From QHWK01 sp035315685 (GTDB taxonomy: Bacteria; Acidobacteriota; Vicinamibacteria; Vicinamibacterales; CAVVIG01), in assembly GCA_035315685.1 (NCBI GenBank), contig DATFXR010000469.1, positions 1 through 7,201 on the forward strand: a stretch of DNA of 7,201 bases. Reading direction: 5' to 3'. The position numbers and the translations under genes are program-made. Shown here in pieces: positions 1 to 6,112 of the stretch (position 1 is the first letter of the stretch; every line of letters begins with the position of its first letter). The notes below the pieces were generated by a model. That model ran no database searches and was not told the origin of the DNA. It saw only the letters and a program-made list of their open reading frames with translations.

Positions 1-1393
1 TTGTCGCCAGCAGGTCGGCGGCCGGTTCGGCGCCGACGATGCGCACGAAATTCCTGACCGCGGACGCGCTCGTGAACGTCACGACGTCGAGGCGGCGCTC
101 CAGCAGCATGTGGTAGACGTCAGGCTCGCCTTCGCGCTCGATGTCGGCGACCACCGTGCGGTAGGCGATGACCTCGGTCACATCGGCGCCCTGCCGCCGC
201 AATTCGTCGGCGAGGACCTCGCGGCCGATGTCCGCGTGCGGCAGCAGAATCTTCTGCCCCGCGACGTCGGTCCGCTCCGCCAGCGCCCGTGCGACGGCTT
301 CCGCGCGGTACTCACCGGGTGTGAGATCCACCTTCAGCCCGCACCGCGCGAGGCGCTCGCCGGTGATCGGTCCGACCACGCACAGCTTCACGCCTTTGAG
401 CGCGCGCAGATCATCCGGTCCTTCGAGCAGGCGATCGACGAACGCGTCCACGGCGTTCGCGCTGGTGAAGATGACCCAGTCGAAATCGGCGACGTGCGCG
501 ATGGCGTGGTCCAGCGGTGCGAAGTCTTCCGGCGGTTCGATGCGGATCATCGGCGCTTCGATCGCTTCTGCGCCCATCGCCTCGAGCCGCTCGACCAGGT
601 CGCGGGCCTGTTCCTTCGGCCGCGTGACGAGCACCCGCCGTCCGAACAGCGGCCGCGAATCGAACCAGCGGAGGTGCTCGCGCAGCGCGGCAACGCGCCC
701 GACCACGACGACCGCCGGCCGGCGATCGTTCGATCGTTCGGCGGCCACGGACATCTCCTGAAGCGAGCCTGCCTGTGTCTCTTGCGTCGGCAGCGTGCCG
801 TCGTAGACGATCGCCGTCCCCTCCTCTGGCGGCCGGCCATGCGCAAGCAGCGCGCTCAGAACGACGGGCGCCTGGTGCGGACCTGCGTAGCAGACGAGCG
901 TGCCATCGAGGTGCGCCAGCCTGGCCCAGTCGATCGACGTTCGCGTCTTCGCTTCGTCGTCGTGGCCACGGACGAATGTCAGCGTATCGCCGGCACCGGG
1001 ATAGGTGATCGGCACGCCGGCGTAGGTCGGACCGGCAACCGCAGCAGGCACACCGGGCACGACGTCGAACTCGATGCCTTGCTCGTGCAGAAACAGCGCC
1101 TCGGCGCCGCCGTAGTCGAACATGAAGGGATCGCCCCATTTCAGCCGCGCGACGACCTTGCCCTCGCGGGCTTTCTCGGCGAGCAGATAGCAGATCGCTT
1201 CGTGTTCGACCGGTTGAGGCGAGGCCTCGCCGACGTCGATCTTCTCCGCGTCCGGGCGCGCGTAGCGGAGCACGCGCGCCGGCACGAGATGGTCGTAGAG
1301 CACGACGTCCGCCGACTCGAGGCACTCGCGCCCGCGGACAGTGATCAGCCCCGGATCGCCGGGGCCGGCGCCGATGAGATAAACGGTCGGCAC
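1..1393 (-). CDS. cobA-hemD: Uroporphyrinogen-III C-methyltransferase / uroporphyrinogen-III synthase fusion (CobA-HemD), 3' end outside window
   Basis: My translation from the GTG at 1393 gives 464 residues with no stop before the window edge; about 40-50 residues are probably missing. Residues 2-235 are a SUMT-type tetrapyrrole methylase, which moves methyl groups from SAM to uroporphyrinogen III for siroheme/B12: GAGPGDP (8-14), RLKWGDPF (83-90), VPGVPAAVAGPTYAGVPIT (112-130) and TFVRGH (139-144). Residues 251-464 are HemD, which closes hydroxymethylbilane to uroporphyrinogen III: RRVLVTRP (252-259), DWVIFTSANAVDAF (305-318), GEYRAEAVA (360-368), LLPHADIGRE (383-392) and VVTFTSASAVRNF (437-449). 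The usual SUMT RLKGGDPF-F-GRGG motif is altered here, with Trp86 for Gly and Asp93-Tyr94 for Gly-Arg, and the usual GKR segment reads DVGEASPQP (53-61). The start is chosen because PTVYLIGAG is the normal N-terminus; the ribosome site is weak. It is last of the heme genes, 309 bases after hemC. HemD activity looks secure; SUMT activity is less certain. Confidence 0.93.
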   Translation of the reverse strand, partial: MPTVYLIGAGPGDPGLITVRGRECLESADVVLYDHLVPARVLRYARPDAEKIDVGEASPQPVEHEAICYLLAEKAREGKVVARLKWGDPFMFDYGGAEALFLHEQGIEFDVVPGVPAAVAGPTYAGVPITYPGAGDTLTFVRGHDDEAKTRTSIDWARLAHLDGTLVCYAGPHQAPVVLSALLAHGRPPEEGTAIVYDGTLPTQETQAGSLQEMSVAAERSNDRRPAVVVVGRVAALREHLRWFDSRPLFGRRVLVTRPKEQARDLVERLEAMGAEAIEAPMIRIEPPEDFAPLDHAIAHVADFDWVIFTSANAVDAFVDRLLEGPDDLRALKGVKLCVVGPITGERLARCGLKVDLTPGEYRAEAVARALAERTDVAGQKILLPHADIGREVLADELRRQGADVTEVIAYRTVVADIEREGEPDVYHMLLERRLDVVTFTSASAVRNFVRIVGAEPAADLLAT

Positions 1394-1465
1394 AATGGAA
1401 ATCTCGACGTCACATGCTGGCGGTCAAAGTTCGCTGCCGCAGACGTAAACAGTTGTAACTGCGCA

Positions 1466-1496
1466 TGCGGAATTTTGGATTCTACCGCATTCCGCA
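1466..1496 (-). promoter_or_regulatory. Inverted repeat around a TAGAAT box upstream of cobA-hemD (candidate operator/promoter)
   Basis: TGCGGAAT (1466-1473) and ATTCCGCA (1489-1496) are perfect 8-base inverted copies separated by 15 bases, so their centres are 23 bases apart, about two helical turns. Between them on the minus strand lies TAGAAT (1484-1479), a plausible -10 box that would give a leader of about 78 bases before the cobA-hemD GTG. I find no good -35 box at the right spacing, so a promoter here would be weak or activator dependent. It could equally be a small RNA hairpin. Confidence 0.35.
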
Positions 1497-1580
1497 CCGT
1501 CCGTTCTGCGGCAGACGCGGCGTCGCCAATACGACACTCGCGTGCTAGGGGCCAGCAGGACGCTGAAAAACGCATCCTGC

Positions 1581-1660
1581 ATGGCTGAGGGCTAATGGCT
1601 AATGGCGAAAGCCGGCGTATTTCAGCCATCAGCCATCAGCCATCAGCCTTTAGCCATCAG
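1581..1660. repeat. Heptamer-based inverted-repeat (hairpin) element in the hemC/cobA-hemD gap
   Basis: The left arm 1581-1606 is built of ATGGCTR units. The right arm 1622-1660 is built of the complement, CAGCCAT/ATCAGCC. The left arm pairs with the right arm over 26 bases with four mismatches, all G/A transitions, and the loop carries GAAAGCCGGC. The arms are imperfect 7-base tandem repeats, so the element is at once a tandem and an inverted repeat. It matches the element inside hemC in unit and arm orientation. It could serve as a terminator or attenuator for hemC mRNA, since a T5 tract follows the stem about 10 bases downstream on the minus strand, but it lacks the tight stem-plus-U layout of a standard intrinsic terminator. 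Confidence 0.8.
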
Positions 1661-1683
1661 GCTCACTTTTTCATCGGCCTGCC

Positions 1684-1710
1684 AGGGGCTAGGGGCTAGG
1701 GGCTAGGGCT
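1684..1710 (+). repeat. AGGGGCT tandem heptamer array (G-quadruplex motif) covering the hemC stop codon
   Basis: There are three perfect AGGGGCT units (1684-1690, 1691-1697, 1698-1704) followed by AGGGCT. The four G-runs at 1685-1688, 1692-1695, 1699-1702 and 1706-1708 are separated by CTA loops, a textbook G4 pattern on the plus strand, which is the template strand for hemC. The hemC TAG stop (1705-1703) is read from the array itself, so the array has probably set the C-terminus of HemC. Confidence 0.85.
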
Positions 1711-2749
1711 GAATGCCTTCCACCGCGCCGTGCGCGCGGGCGGCGTCGGCCAGAATCGCATCGGCGCCGTCGGCGACCAGTTGTGCGCCGACCCGCGCGC
1801 CGAGCGCCGCCGCCTCTGCGCACGGCGCGTCGCCCCGCCCGCGGACCGCCTTGCTCCCGTCGAGCGCGATCACCGCGGCGATGATCTCGATGCGATCGCC
1901 GAGCGGCGTAGCCAGCGCGCCAATCGGCGTCTGACAGCCGCCGCCGAGCGCCTCGACGAGCGCTCGCTCGGCCGCCAGCGCCGCCGCGGCGCCGGGGTCG
2001 TCGATGCGGCTCACGATCTGGCGTACGGCGTCGGCGTCGGACCTGATTTCGACCGCGACGATTCCCTGTCCTGGCGCCGGCACACACGCTTCGGCCGGCA
2101 GCGCGTACGAAATCCGATTGCCGAATCCGAGCCGTCGCAGCCCTGCCGCCGCCAGCACGAGCGCATCGTGCGCACCGGCGTCGAGCTTGCGTAACCTCGT
2201 GTCGAGATTTCCGCGGATCGGTGTGAACCGCGCTCCGGGAAACAGGCGCGTGAGCTGCGCGATGCGTCGCACGCTGCCGGTGCCGATCGACGGAGATTGA
2301 CCAAGACGGGCGACAAGGGCGTCGACGGAGTCAATGGCTGATGGCTGATGGCTGATGGCTGATGGAGAATGGTCACCGGAACGTGCATGCCCGGCCATCA
2401 GCCCTGAGCCATCAGCCATGACGGGTAACACCACCGCGTCCAACGGCTGCTCCCGCGGCAGGACCGCGGCGATCGTCAGTCCGTCCGGCAGAATCGCCGG
2501 CATGTCCTTGCTGCTGTGAACCGCGAGATCGACCTCGTCTCGCAGCAGCGCGTCCTCGATTTCCTTCACGAACAGCCGCTTGCCGCCGACCTGCGACAGC
2601 GGCGCGTCCTGCAGTCGATCGCCTGACGTTTTGATGACGACGATGCGGCAGGATGGACCGCCGGCTTCCGCGATGCGCGCGGCGACCGCGCTCGCCTGCC
2701 ACAGCGCGAGCTGGCTGCCGCGCGTGCCGAGTCGAAGCTCAGAAATCAT
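1703..2749 (-). CDS. hemC: Hydroxymethylbilane synthase (porphobilinogen deaminase) with a repeat-derived insertion
   Basis: HemC is the cytoplasmic enzyme that joins four porphobilinogens into hydroxymethylbilane. With the ATG at 2749 the protein has 348 residues, against about 310 for the family. Family signatures are RLGTRGSQLALWQ near the N-terminus, the catalytic HSSKDMP (Lys81, Asp82), GTGSVRR (Arg161-162), PIRGNLDTRLRKL from about 177, and LGGGCQTPIG, whose Cys272 carries the dipyrromethane cofactor. The excess length is about 31 residues at 111-141 encoded by a heptamer palindrome, between DAVVLP and the DALVARLG-IGTGSVRR segment. Comparing Lys and Arg positions with E. coli HemC from memory (83 and 131) gives a net +32 there. 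A TTG at 2782 in the same frame would add 11 residues unlike HemC, so I prefer the ATG; neither has a clear ribosome site. It follows hemA by 36 bases and ends inside the GGGGCTA array. Confidence 0.95.
   Translation of the reverse strand: MISELRLGTRGSQLALWQASAVAARIAEAGGPSCRIVVIKTSGDRLQDAPLSQVGGKRLFVKEIEDALLRDEVDLAVHSSKDMPAILPDGLTIAAVLPREQPLDAVVLPVMADGSGLMAGHARSGDHSPSAISHQPSAIDSVDALVARLGQSPSIGTGSVRRIAQLTRLFPGARFTPIRGNLDTRLRKLDAGAHDALVLAAAGLRRLGFGNRISYALPAEACVPAPGQGIVAVEIRSDADAVRQIVSRIDDPGAAAALAAERALVEALGGGCQTPIGALATPLGDRIEIIAAVIALDGSKAVRGRGDAPCAEAAALGARVGAQLVADGADAILADAARAHGAVEGIQP
2331..2422. repeat. Palindromic heptamer element inserted in frame within hemC
   Basis: The left arm has four perfect ATGGCTG units (2334-2361) plus ATGG (2362-2365). 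The right arm, 2395-2422, is the complement CCATCAGCC with one irregular unit. The arms can pair over about 28 bases around a ~29-base loop containing GTGCATGC. On the minus strand it is read in frame through hemC, the left arm giving HSPSAISHQPSAID and the right arm MADGSGLMAG. The three possible frames of a 7-base repeat each give a 7-residue peptide period; this one is of the SAISHQP type. It shares unit and arm orientation with the intergenic element at 1581-1660, pointing to a dispersed palindromic element family. Confidence 0.88.
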
Positions 2750-2785
2750 CGGGTCGGGGCGGCCAGCCGGATCGCGCCGCAACGA

Positions 2786-4114
2786 TCAACGCGGCGGCCT
2801 CGCGCCGCCACGGCGTTCGCGGGAGAACGGTTCGACCTTCCGTCGTTCGTCGTCGAGGGCGAAGAGCCGCGTGAGCGCCTCCGTGTAGGCGCCGATCGTA
2901 TCCGCGTCGGTCAGCGATTTCAGCTGTTCGGTCGGCGTGAGCAGAAGCTTCTCGACGATGAGATGGGTGATTTCGTCCACGCGGGCGCGCGCCTCCGGCG
3001 GCAGCGTGGACAACTTGAAATCGAGCCGTTCGAGCTCGGCGCGGCGAATCGTCTCGAAGCGCTCGCGCAGCGCGACGACCGTCGGAATCGCGCCCCGCGC
3101 CCGGAACCACGCGCCGAACCTGTCGACTTCTTCGGTGACGATGGCCTCGGCGCGCGAGACTTCGCTGGCGCGGCGCGCGAGATTTTCCCGCACCGTCGCC
3201 TGGAGATCGTCGATGTTGTAGAGGAACACCTGCTCGATCTCGCCGGCGGCCGCTTCGACGTCCCGCGGCACCGCGATGTCGATGATGAACAGCGGCCGGT
3301 TGCGGCGTGGGCGCATCACCCCTTCGAGGTGGCCCTTGGTCAGGATCGGGCTCGCGGCGCCGGTGGCGGTGATGACGATGTCGCTGGCCGCGAGCACGGC
3401 GTCGAGGTCGGTCCACGGCGCGGCGCTCGCGCCGCCGATTGCTTCCGCGGTGCGCGCCGCGTGCGCCATCGTGCGGCTCACGATGGTGATGTGCCGCACG
3501 TCCTGCGACTTCATGTGGATCGCCGTGAGCTTGCCCATCTCCCCGGCGCCGAGCACGACGACCGTGCGACCGCTGAGATCGCCGAAGATCTTCCGGGCCA
3601 GCGCGACCGCGGCGTAGCTCACCGAGACGGCGCCGGATCCGAGCCCGGTCTCGGTCCGCACGCGCTTGCCGACGGCGAACGACGCGTGGAACAGCCGGTT
3701 CAGCATCGGCCCGGCGGTCTGCGCTTCGGTCGCGGCGGTATGCGCTTCCTTCACCTGGCCGAGGATCTGCGGTTCGCCGACGACGAGGGAATCGAGACCG
3801 GCCGAGACGCGGAAGAGGTGTCGGGCCGCATCGAGGTCGGTGATGTTGTAGACGTGGGGGAGGACCGCAGACTGGGCGAGGTCGTTGTAGTCGCTCAGGA
3901 ACCGGACCAGATCCTGACCTGTCGGCTCGGTCTCGTCGCAGGCGACGTACAGCTCCGATCGATTGCAGGTCGACACGACGACCGCTTCGTGCGCGGAGCC
4001 GCGTTCTGCCAGCGCGCGCAGCGCCCCGACCAGGCCGCGCACCTGGAAATCGACCCGCTCGCGCACGTCGACCGGCGCGGTGCGATGGCTGATTCCGACG
4101 AGCAGTAGATGCAA
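2786..4114 (-). CDS. hemA: Glutamyl-tRNA reductase
   Basis: HemA reduces glutamyl-tRNA(Glu) with NADPH to glutamate-1-semialdehyde, the first committed step of C5 tetrapyrrole synthesis. The 442-residue protein is full length. Visible are GISHRTAPV (8-16), the nucleophile Cys50 in STCNRSELY, conserved His99 in ARHLFRV, GLDSLVVGEPQILGQ (106-120), the NADPH-binding Rossmann loop GAGEMG (189-194), and a helical C-terminal dimerisation region with LPPEARARVDEITHLIVEKLLLTPTE-type sequence. The start is TTG at 4114, giving the normal MHLLLVGISH N-terminus; the AGGGG at 4126-4122 is spaced seven bases from it. That ribosome site is the last run of a G-rich leader that could fold as a quadruplex, so translational control is possible. 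It follows the CcsA/HemX-like gene by 34 bases and precedes hemC, the usual heme-operon order. Confidence 0.97.
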   Translation of the reverse strand: MHLLLVGISHRTAPVDVRERVDFQVRGLVGALRALAERGSAHEAVVVSTCNRSELYVACDETEPTGQDLVRFLSDYNDLAQSAVLPHVYNITDLDAARHLFRVSAGLDSLVVGEPQILGQVKEAHTAATEAQTAGPMLNRLFHASFAVGKRVRTETGLGSGAVSVSYAAVALARKIFGDLSGRTVVVLGAGEMGKLTAIHMKSQDVRHITIVSRTMAHAARTAEAIGGASAAPWTDLDAVLAASDIVITATGAASPILTKGHLEGVMRPRRNRPLFIIDIAVPRDVEAAAGEIEQVFLYNIDDLQATVRENLARRASEVSRAEAIVTEEVDRFGAWFRARGAIPTVVALRERFETIRRAELERLDFKLSTLPPEARARVDEITHLIVEKLLLTPTEQLKSLTDADTIGAYTEALTRLFALDDERRKVEPFSRERRGGARPPR

Positions 4115-4148
4115 CAGCTAGCCCCTGGCCCCCAGCCCAGAGCCCCTC
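4115..4148 (-). promoter_or_regulatory. G-rich hemA leader with ribosome binding site and G-quadruplex potential
   Basis: Read on the minus strand, the gap between the upstream stop and the hemA TTG has G-runs of 4, 3, 5 and 4 (plus-strand positions 4143-4146, 4136-4138, 4129-4133, 4122-4125) separated by loops of 4, 2 and 3 bases. The last run, as AGGGG, is the only Shine-Dalgarno-like sequence and sits seven bases from TTG. AGGGGCT units occur twice, tying it to the array at the hemC stop. Here the G-rich strand is the mRNA strand, so folding could hide the ribosome site. Regulation is inferred. Confidence 0.5.
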
Positions 4149-4976
4149 TCAGAAGTTATGACTCGACGTGAAGAAATAGCTGATCGGCACGAAGTTCAGC
4201 AGCACGATCGCGAAACCGAGCGCCGACAGATAGGCGGCCCGCCGGCCGCCCCACCCGATGCGCCGCGCCGCAAACAGCTCGAACGAGTACACGAACCAGC
4301 ACACCACGGCCACGAAGATCTTCGGATCCTGCAGCGACATGTTCTGCACACGCGAATCACCCGCGCCGTAGCCGCCGCGCGCCTGCAGGGCCCAGATCGC
4401 GCCGACGATCATGCCGATGGTGAGGAATACCCAGCCGATCACGATGGCGCGCTGATTCATCCGATCGAGCACCTGCAGCGACGGCAGCCGCGCGTAGAAG
4501 AAGCCGAGGTGCTTCGCCTTGATCTCCTTGAACAGCAGCACGTAGGTGATGCCGATCACGCAGGCGAGCGCGAAGCTGGCGTAGGCGAACAGCAGCGACG
4601 AGACGTGGACGCCGAAGAGGGGCCCCTGCAGCACCGCCGCGCGATCCTCGACGCTCGGCCGGAGCGCCGGAATCGTCTGCAGCGCGACGAGCAGCGGCAT
4701 GATGAACACGCCCATCGCGCGCTCCTCGGTCGTCATCTCCGTATAGAGGTAGGCGAGCGCCAGGAGCCACACGAACGTCGAGATCGCCGGCGTCGCGCCG
4801 GCCATCGGCACCTGACCCACTTCCATCGTCTGCATGCCGATGACGAAGGTGTGCGACAGCGCCGCGGCGACGAGCAGCGTCGTCGCCGTGCGGCCAACGA
4901 CGACGGTGCGCTGCGCAAAGTGCCACGCGTACGCGACGAGCGCCGCCGCGTAGAAGACCAGGGGCACCCAGTTCAT
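4149..4976 (-). CDS. CcsA/HemX-like cytochrome c assembly membrane protein
   Basis: This is an integral membrane protein of the CcsA/CcmC/HemX heme-handling family, 275 residues with about eight hydrophobic segments (near 4-20, 30-48, 64-80, 87-103, 122-148, 176-196, 219-237, 246-268). Histidines at family-typical places are His42 (LSHTFVIG), His124 (GVHVSSLLFAYASFALA) and His273 (SSHNF, where others have HSY). The tryptophan-rich WWD heme motif (WG-YW-WDPKE in others) is replaced by ARGGYGAGD, then a short insertion and DPKIFVAVVCWFVY (217-230). I recall this form from other Acidobacteriota, so it may be a clade variant and not decay. The ATG at 4976 is chosen because MNWVPLVFY begins the first membrane segment; it lies two bases after the VWA stop, suggesting translational coupling. 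hemA follows, as hemX and hemA are paired in Bacillus. Heme export, cytochrome c assembly or control of HemA are all possible. Confidence 0.88.
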   Translation of the reverse strand: MNWVPLVFYAAALVAYAWHFAQRTVVVGRTATTLLVAAALSHTFVIGMQTMEVGQVPMAGATPAISTFVWLLALAYLYTEMTTEERAMGVFIMPLLVALQTIPALRPSVEDRAAVLQGPLFGVHVSSLLFAYASFALACVIGITYVLLFKEIKAKHLGFFYARLPSLQVLDRMNQRAIVIGWVFLTIGMIVGAIWALQARGGYGAGDSRVQNMSLQDPKIFVAVVCWFVYSFELFAARRIGWGGRRAAYLSALGFAIVLLNFVPISYFFTSSHNF

Positions 4977-4978
4977 GT

Positions 4979-6112
4979 TCAGTGAGCAGTCGGCGCGAAG
5001 TATCCGAGCTTGGTGCGCGCGATCAGATTCGGCCGGCCGACGCGCACCACGATGCGGCGCCACGATCCGTCGCGCTTGGGGTTACGCGAGGTGTAGCCGA
5101 CGGTGTACTGGCTCGACAGCTCGTCAGCGATCTGGCCGTAGACATTCGCGAGATCGGCGAGCTGGTTCGGGAAGAATGCGCGGCCGCCGGTTTCCTGTGA
5201 AAACTGCCGCAGCACGAATTCCGCTTCCTTGAAGCCCTTGGTCGTCGTGCCGGGACCGTCGGGCGTCCGCAGCCCGATCGAGTAGATCGCGGTCTCGGAG
5301 CGCTTCGCGAGATCGAGCACTTCCTCGAACGGCAGCAGGCTCGACGTGTCCTCGCCGTCGGAGAGCACGATGATCGCCTGGCGGCGGATCTCCTCGGTGT
5401 TCTTCGCGATGATTTTCTTGAGGTCCTTCAGCGCGATGTAGATCGCGTTGTAGAGCGACGTCGATCCGCCGGCCGACGTCTTGTGAATGGCCTGCTCGAG
5501 CTCGGCCACCGAGTTGGTGAAGTTCTGCAGCACGATGACACGGCTGTCGAAGTCGATGATCTCGGCGAGATCCTGGTGCGACCGCAGCTTTCTCGCAAAG
5601 CCGATCGCCGCCTCCTGCGCCGTCGGCAGCTTCGATTCCATGCTGGCGCTGGTATCGAGCAGCAGCGCCAGCGCGATCGGCAGGTTGGTCTTGTTGAAGA
5701 ACGTGACGTCCTGCTTCACGCCGTCCTCGAAGACGTTGAAGTCGTCCTGCGTGAGGTCGGTGATGTATTTCTGGGTCCCGTCGGTCACCGTTACGTTCAG
5801 CGAGACCAGTTCGACGCCGGCACGGAACGGCACCTGCGGCGGCTGTTGCCCGGCCGCCGCTTGGCCCGGTGCCGGTCTCGCCGTTGCGGGCTGTTCCTGC
5901 GCCGGTTTGGCGGGTGGGTCCGAGGTTGCTGGCTGTCCCTGCGGCGCCTGGGCGGGTGAACCGGACGTCGCCGGTTGGGTTTGCGTTCCCTGGCCTGGCG
6001 CACCTGCCGCTGCCGTCTGACCTGGAGCGGCCTTCACCGGCCGGCCGCCCCACGCGATGACGATGCCGGCGAGCGCGATGAGTGGGAGCGAGAAGCGCGT
6101 GCGGCGATTCAC
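4979..6112 (-). CDS. Secreted VWA-domain protein with intact MIDAS (VWFA-related Acidobacterial type)
   Basis: The 377-residue protein starts at GTG 6112, with AAGGA six bases upstream, and overlaps the preceding stop by four bases (GTGA). An N-terminal basic stretch and hydrophobic segment (4-22) look like a signal peptide. Residues 30-95 are a Pro/Gln/Ala-rich linker with repeated PATS/PAQ-type units. A beta-rich lead domain follows, VELVSLNVTVTDGTQKY to FNVFEDG (100-131), then the VWA fold with full MIDAS: DTSAS (Asp153, Ser155, Ser157), Thr218 in GGSTSLYNA and Asp252 in SDGED. The C-terminus (330-377) has the YTVGY-RDGSWRRIVVRV pattern common in these proteins. The family is expanded in Acidobacteriota and its role is poorly known; metal-dependent protein binding outside the cytoplasm is the reasonable inference. 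The tight coupling to the CcsA/HemX-like gene suggests co-expression, not necessarily shared function. Confidence 0.9.
   Translation of the reverse strand: MNRRTRFSLPLIALAGIVIAWGGRPVKAAPGQTAAAGAPGQGTQTQPATSGSPAQAPQGQPATSDPPAKPAQEQPATARPAPGQAAAGQQPPQVPFRAGVELVSLNVTVTDGTQKYITDLTQDDFNVFEDGVKQDVTFFNKTNLPIALALLLDTSASMESKLPTAQEAAIGFARKLRSHQDLAEIIDFDSRVIVLQNFTNSVAELEQAIHKTSAGGSTSLYNAIYIALKDLKKIIAKNTEEIRRQAIIVLSDGEDTSSLLPFEEVLDLAKRSETAIYSIGLRTPDGPGTTTKGFKEAEFVLRQFSQETGGRAFFPNQLADLANVYGQIADELSSQYTVGYTSRNPKRDGSWRRIVVRVGRPNLIARTKLGYFAPTAH

Larger units (their letters stand above)
1394..1702. other. Repeat-rich intergenic region between hemC and cobA-hemD
   Basis: This 309-base gap holds no convincing gene. 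The minus-strand frame across it (1345-1629) runs into the cobA start in another frame and resembles no family I know. Going leftward from hemC it holds the GGGGCTA array, a short AT-rich stretch, the heptamer hairpin element (1581-1660), a T5 tract on the minus strand (1566-1570), a small imperfect palindrome TGCTAGGGGCCAGCA (1542-1556), and an 8-base inverted repeat around a TAGAAT box (1466-1496). It is the only large gap among the minus-strand genes, so it could separate cobA-hemD from the upstream transcript or attenuate it. That is inference. Confidence 0.7.

Noticed and set aside
110..1588. Long plus-strand frame opposite cobA-hemD
   Set aside because: It is antisense to a gene with clear CobA and HemD motifs; its Arg/Asp-rich composition is typical of shadow frames in GC-rich DNA.
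1345..1629. 94-residue minus-strand frame in the hemC/cobA gap
   Set aside because: It overlaps the cobA start in another frame and its N-terminus is just translated heptamer repeat.
1561..1660. Classical intrinsic terminator after hemC
   Set aside because: A strong stem exists, but the T5 tract is about 10 bases away from its base, so I call it only a possible attenuator.
1581..2422. Repeat clusters as a CRISPR array
   Set aside because: Units are 7 bases, directly tandem and partly inverted, with no unique spacers and no cas genes.
2331..2422. hemC as a pseudogene broken by the repeat
   Set aside because: The insertion keeps the frame and all catalytic and cofactor residues on both sides are present.
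2963..4108. 381-residue plus-strand frame opposite hemA
   Set aside because: It is fully antisense to an intact, full-length glutamyl-tRNA reductase and has no recognisable domain.
4158..4985. 275-residue plus-strand frame opposite the CcsA/HemX-like gene
   Set aside because: It is His/Arg/Glu-rich with no fold signal; the minus strand encodes a coherent eight-segment membrane protein.
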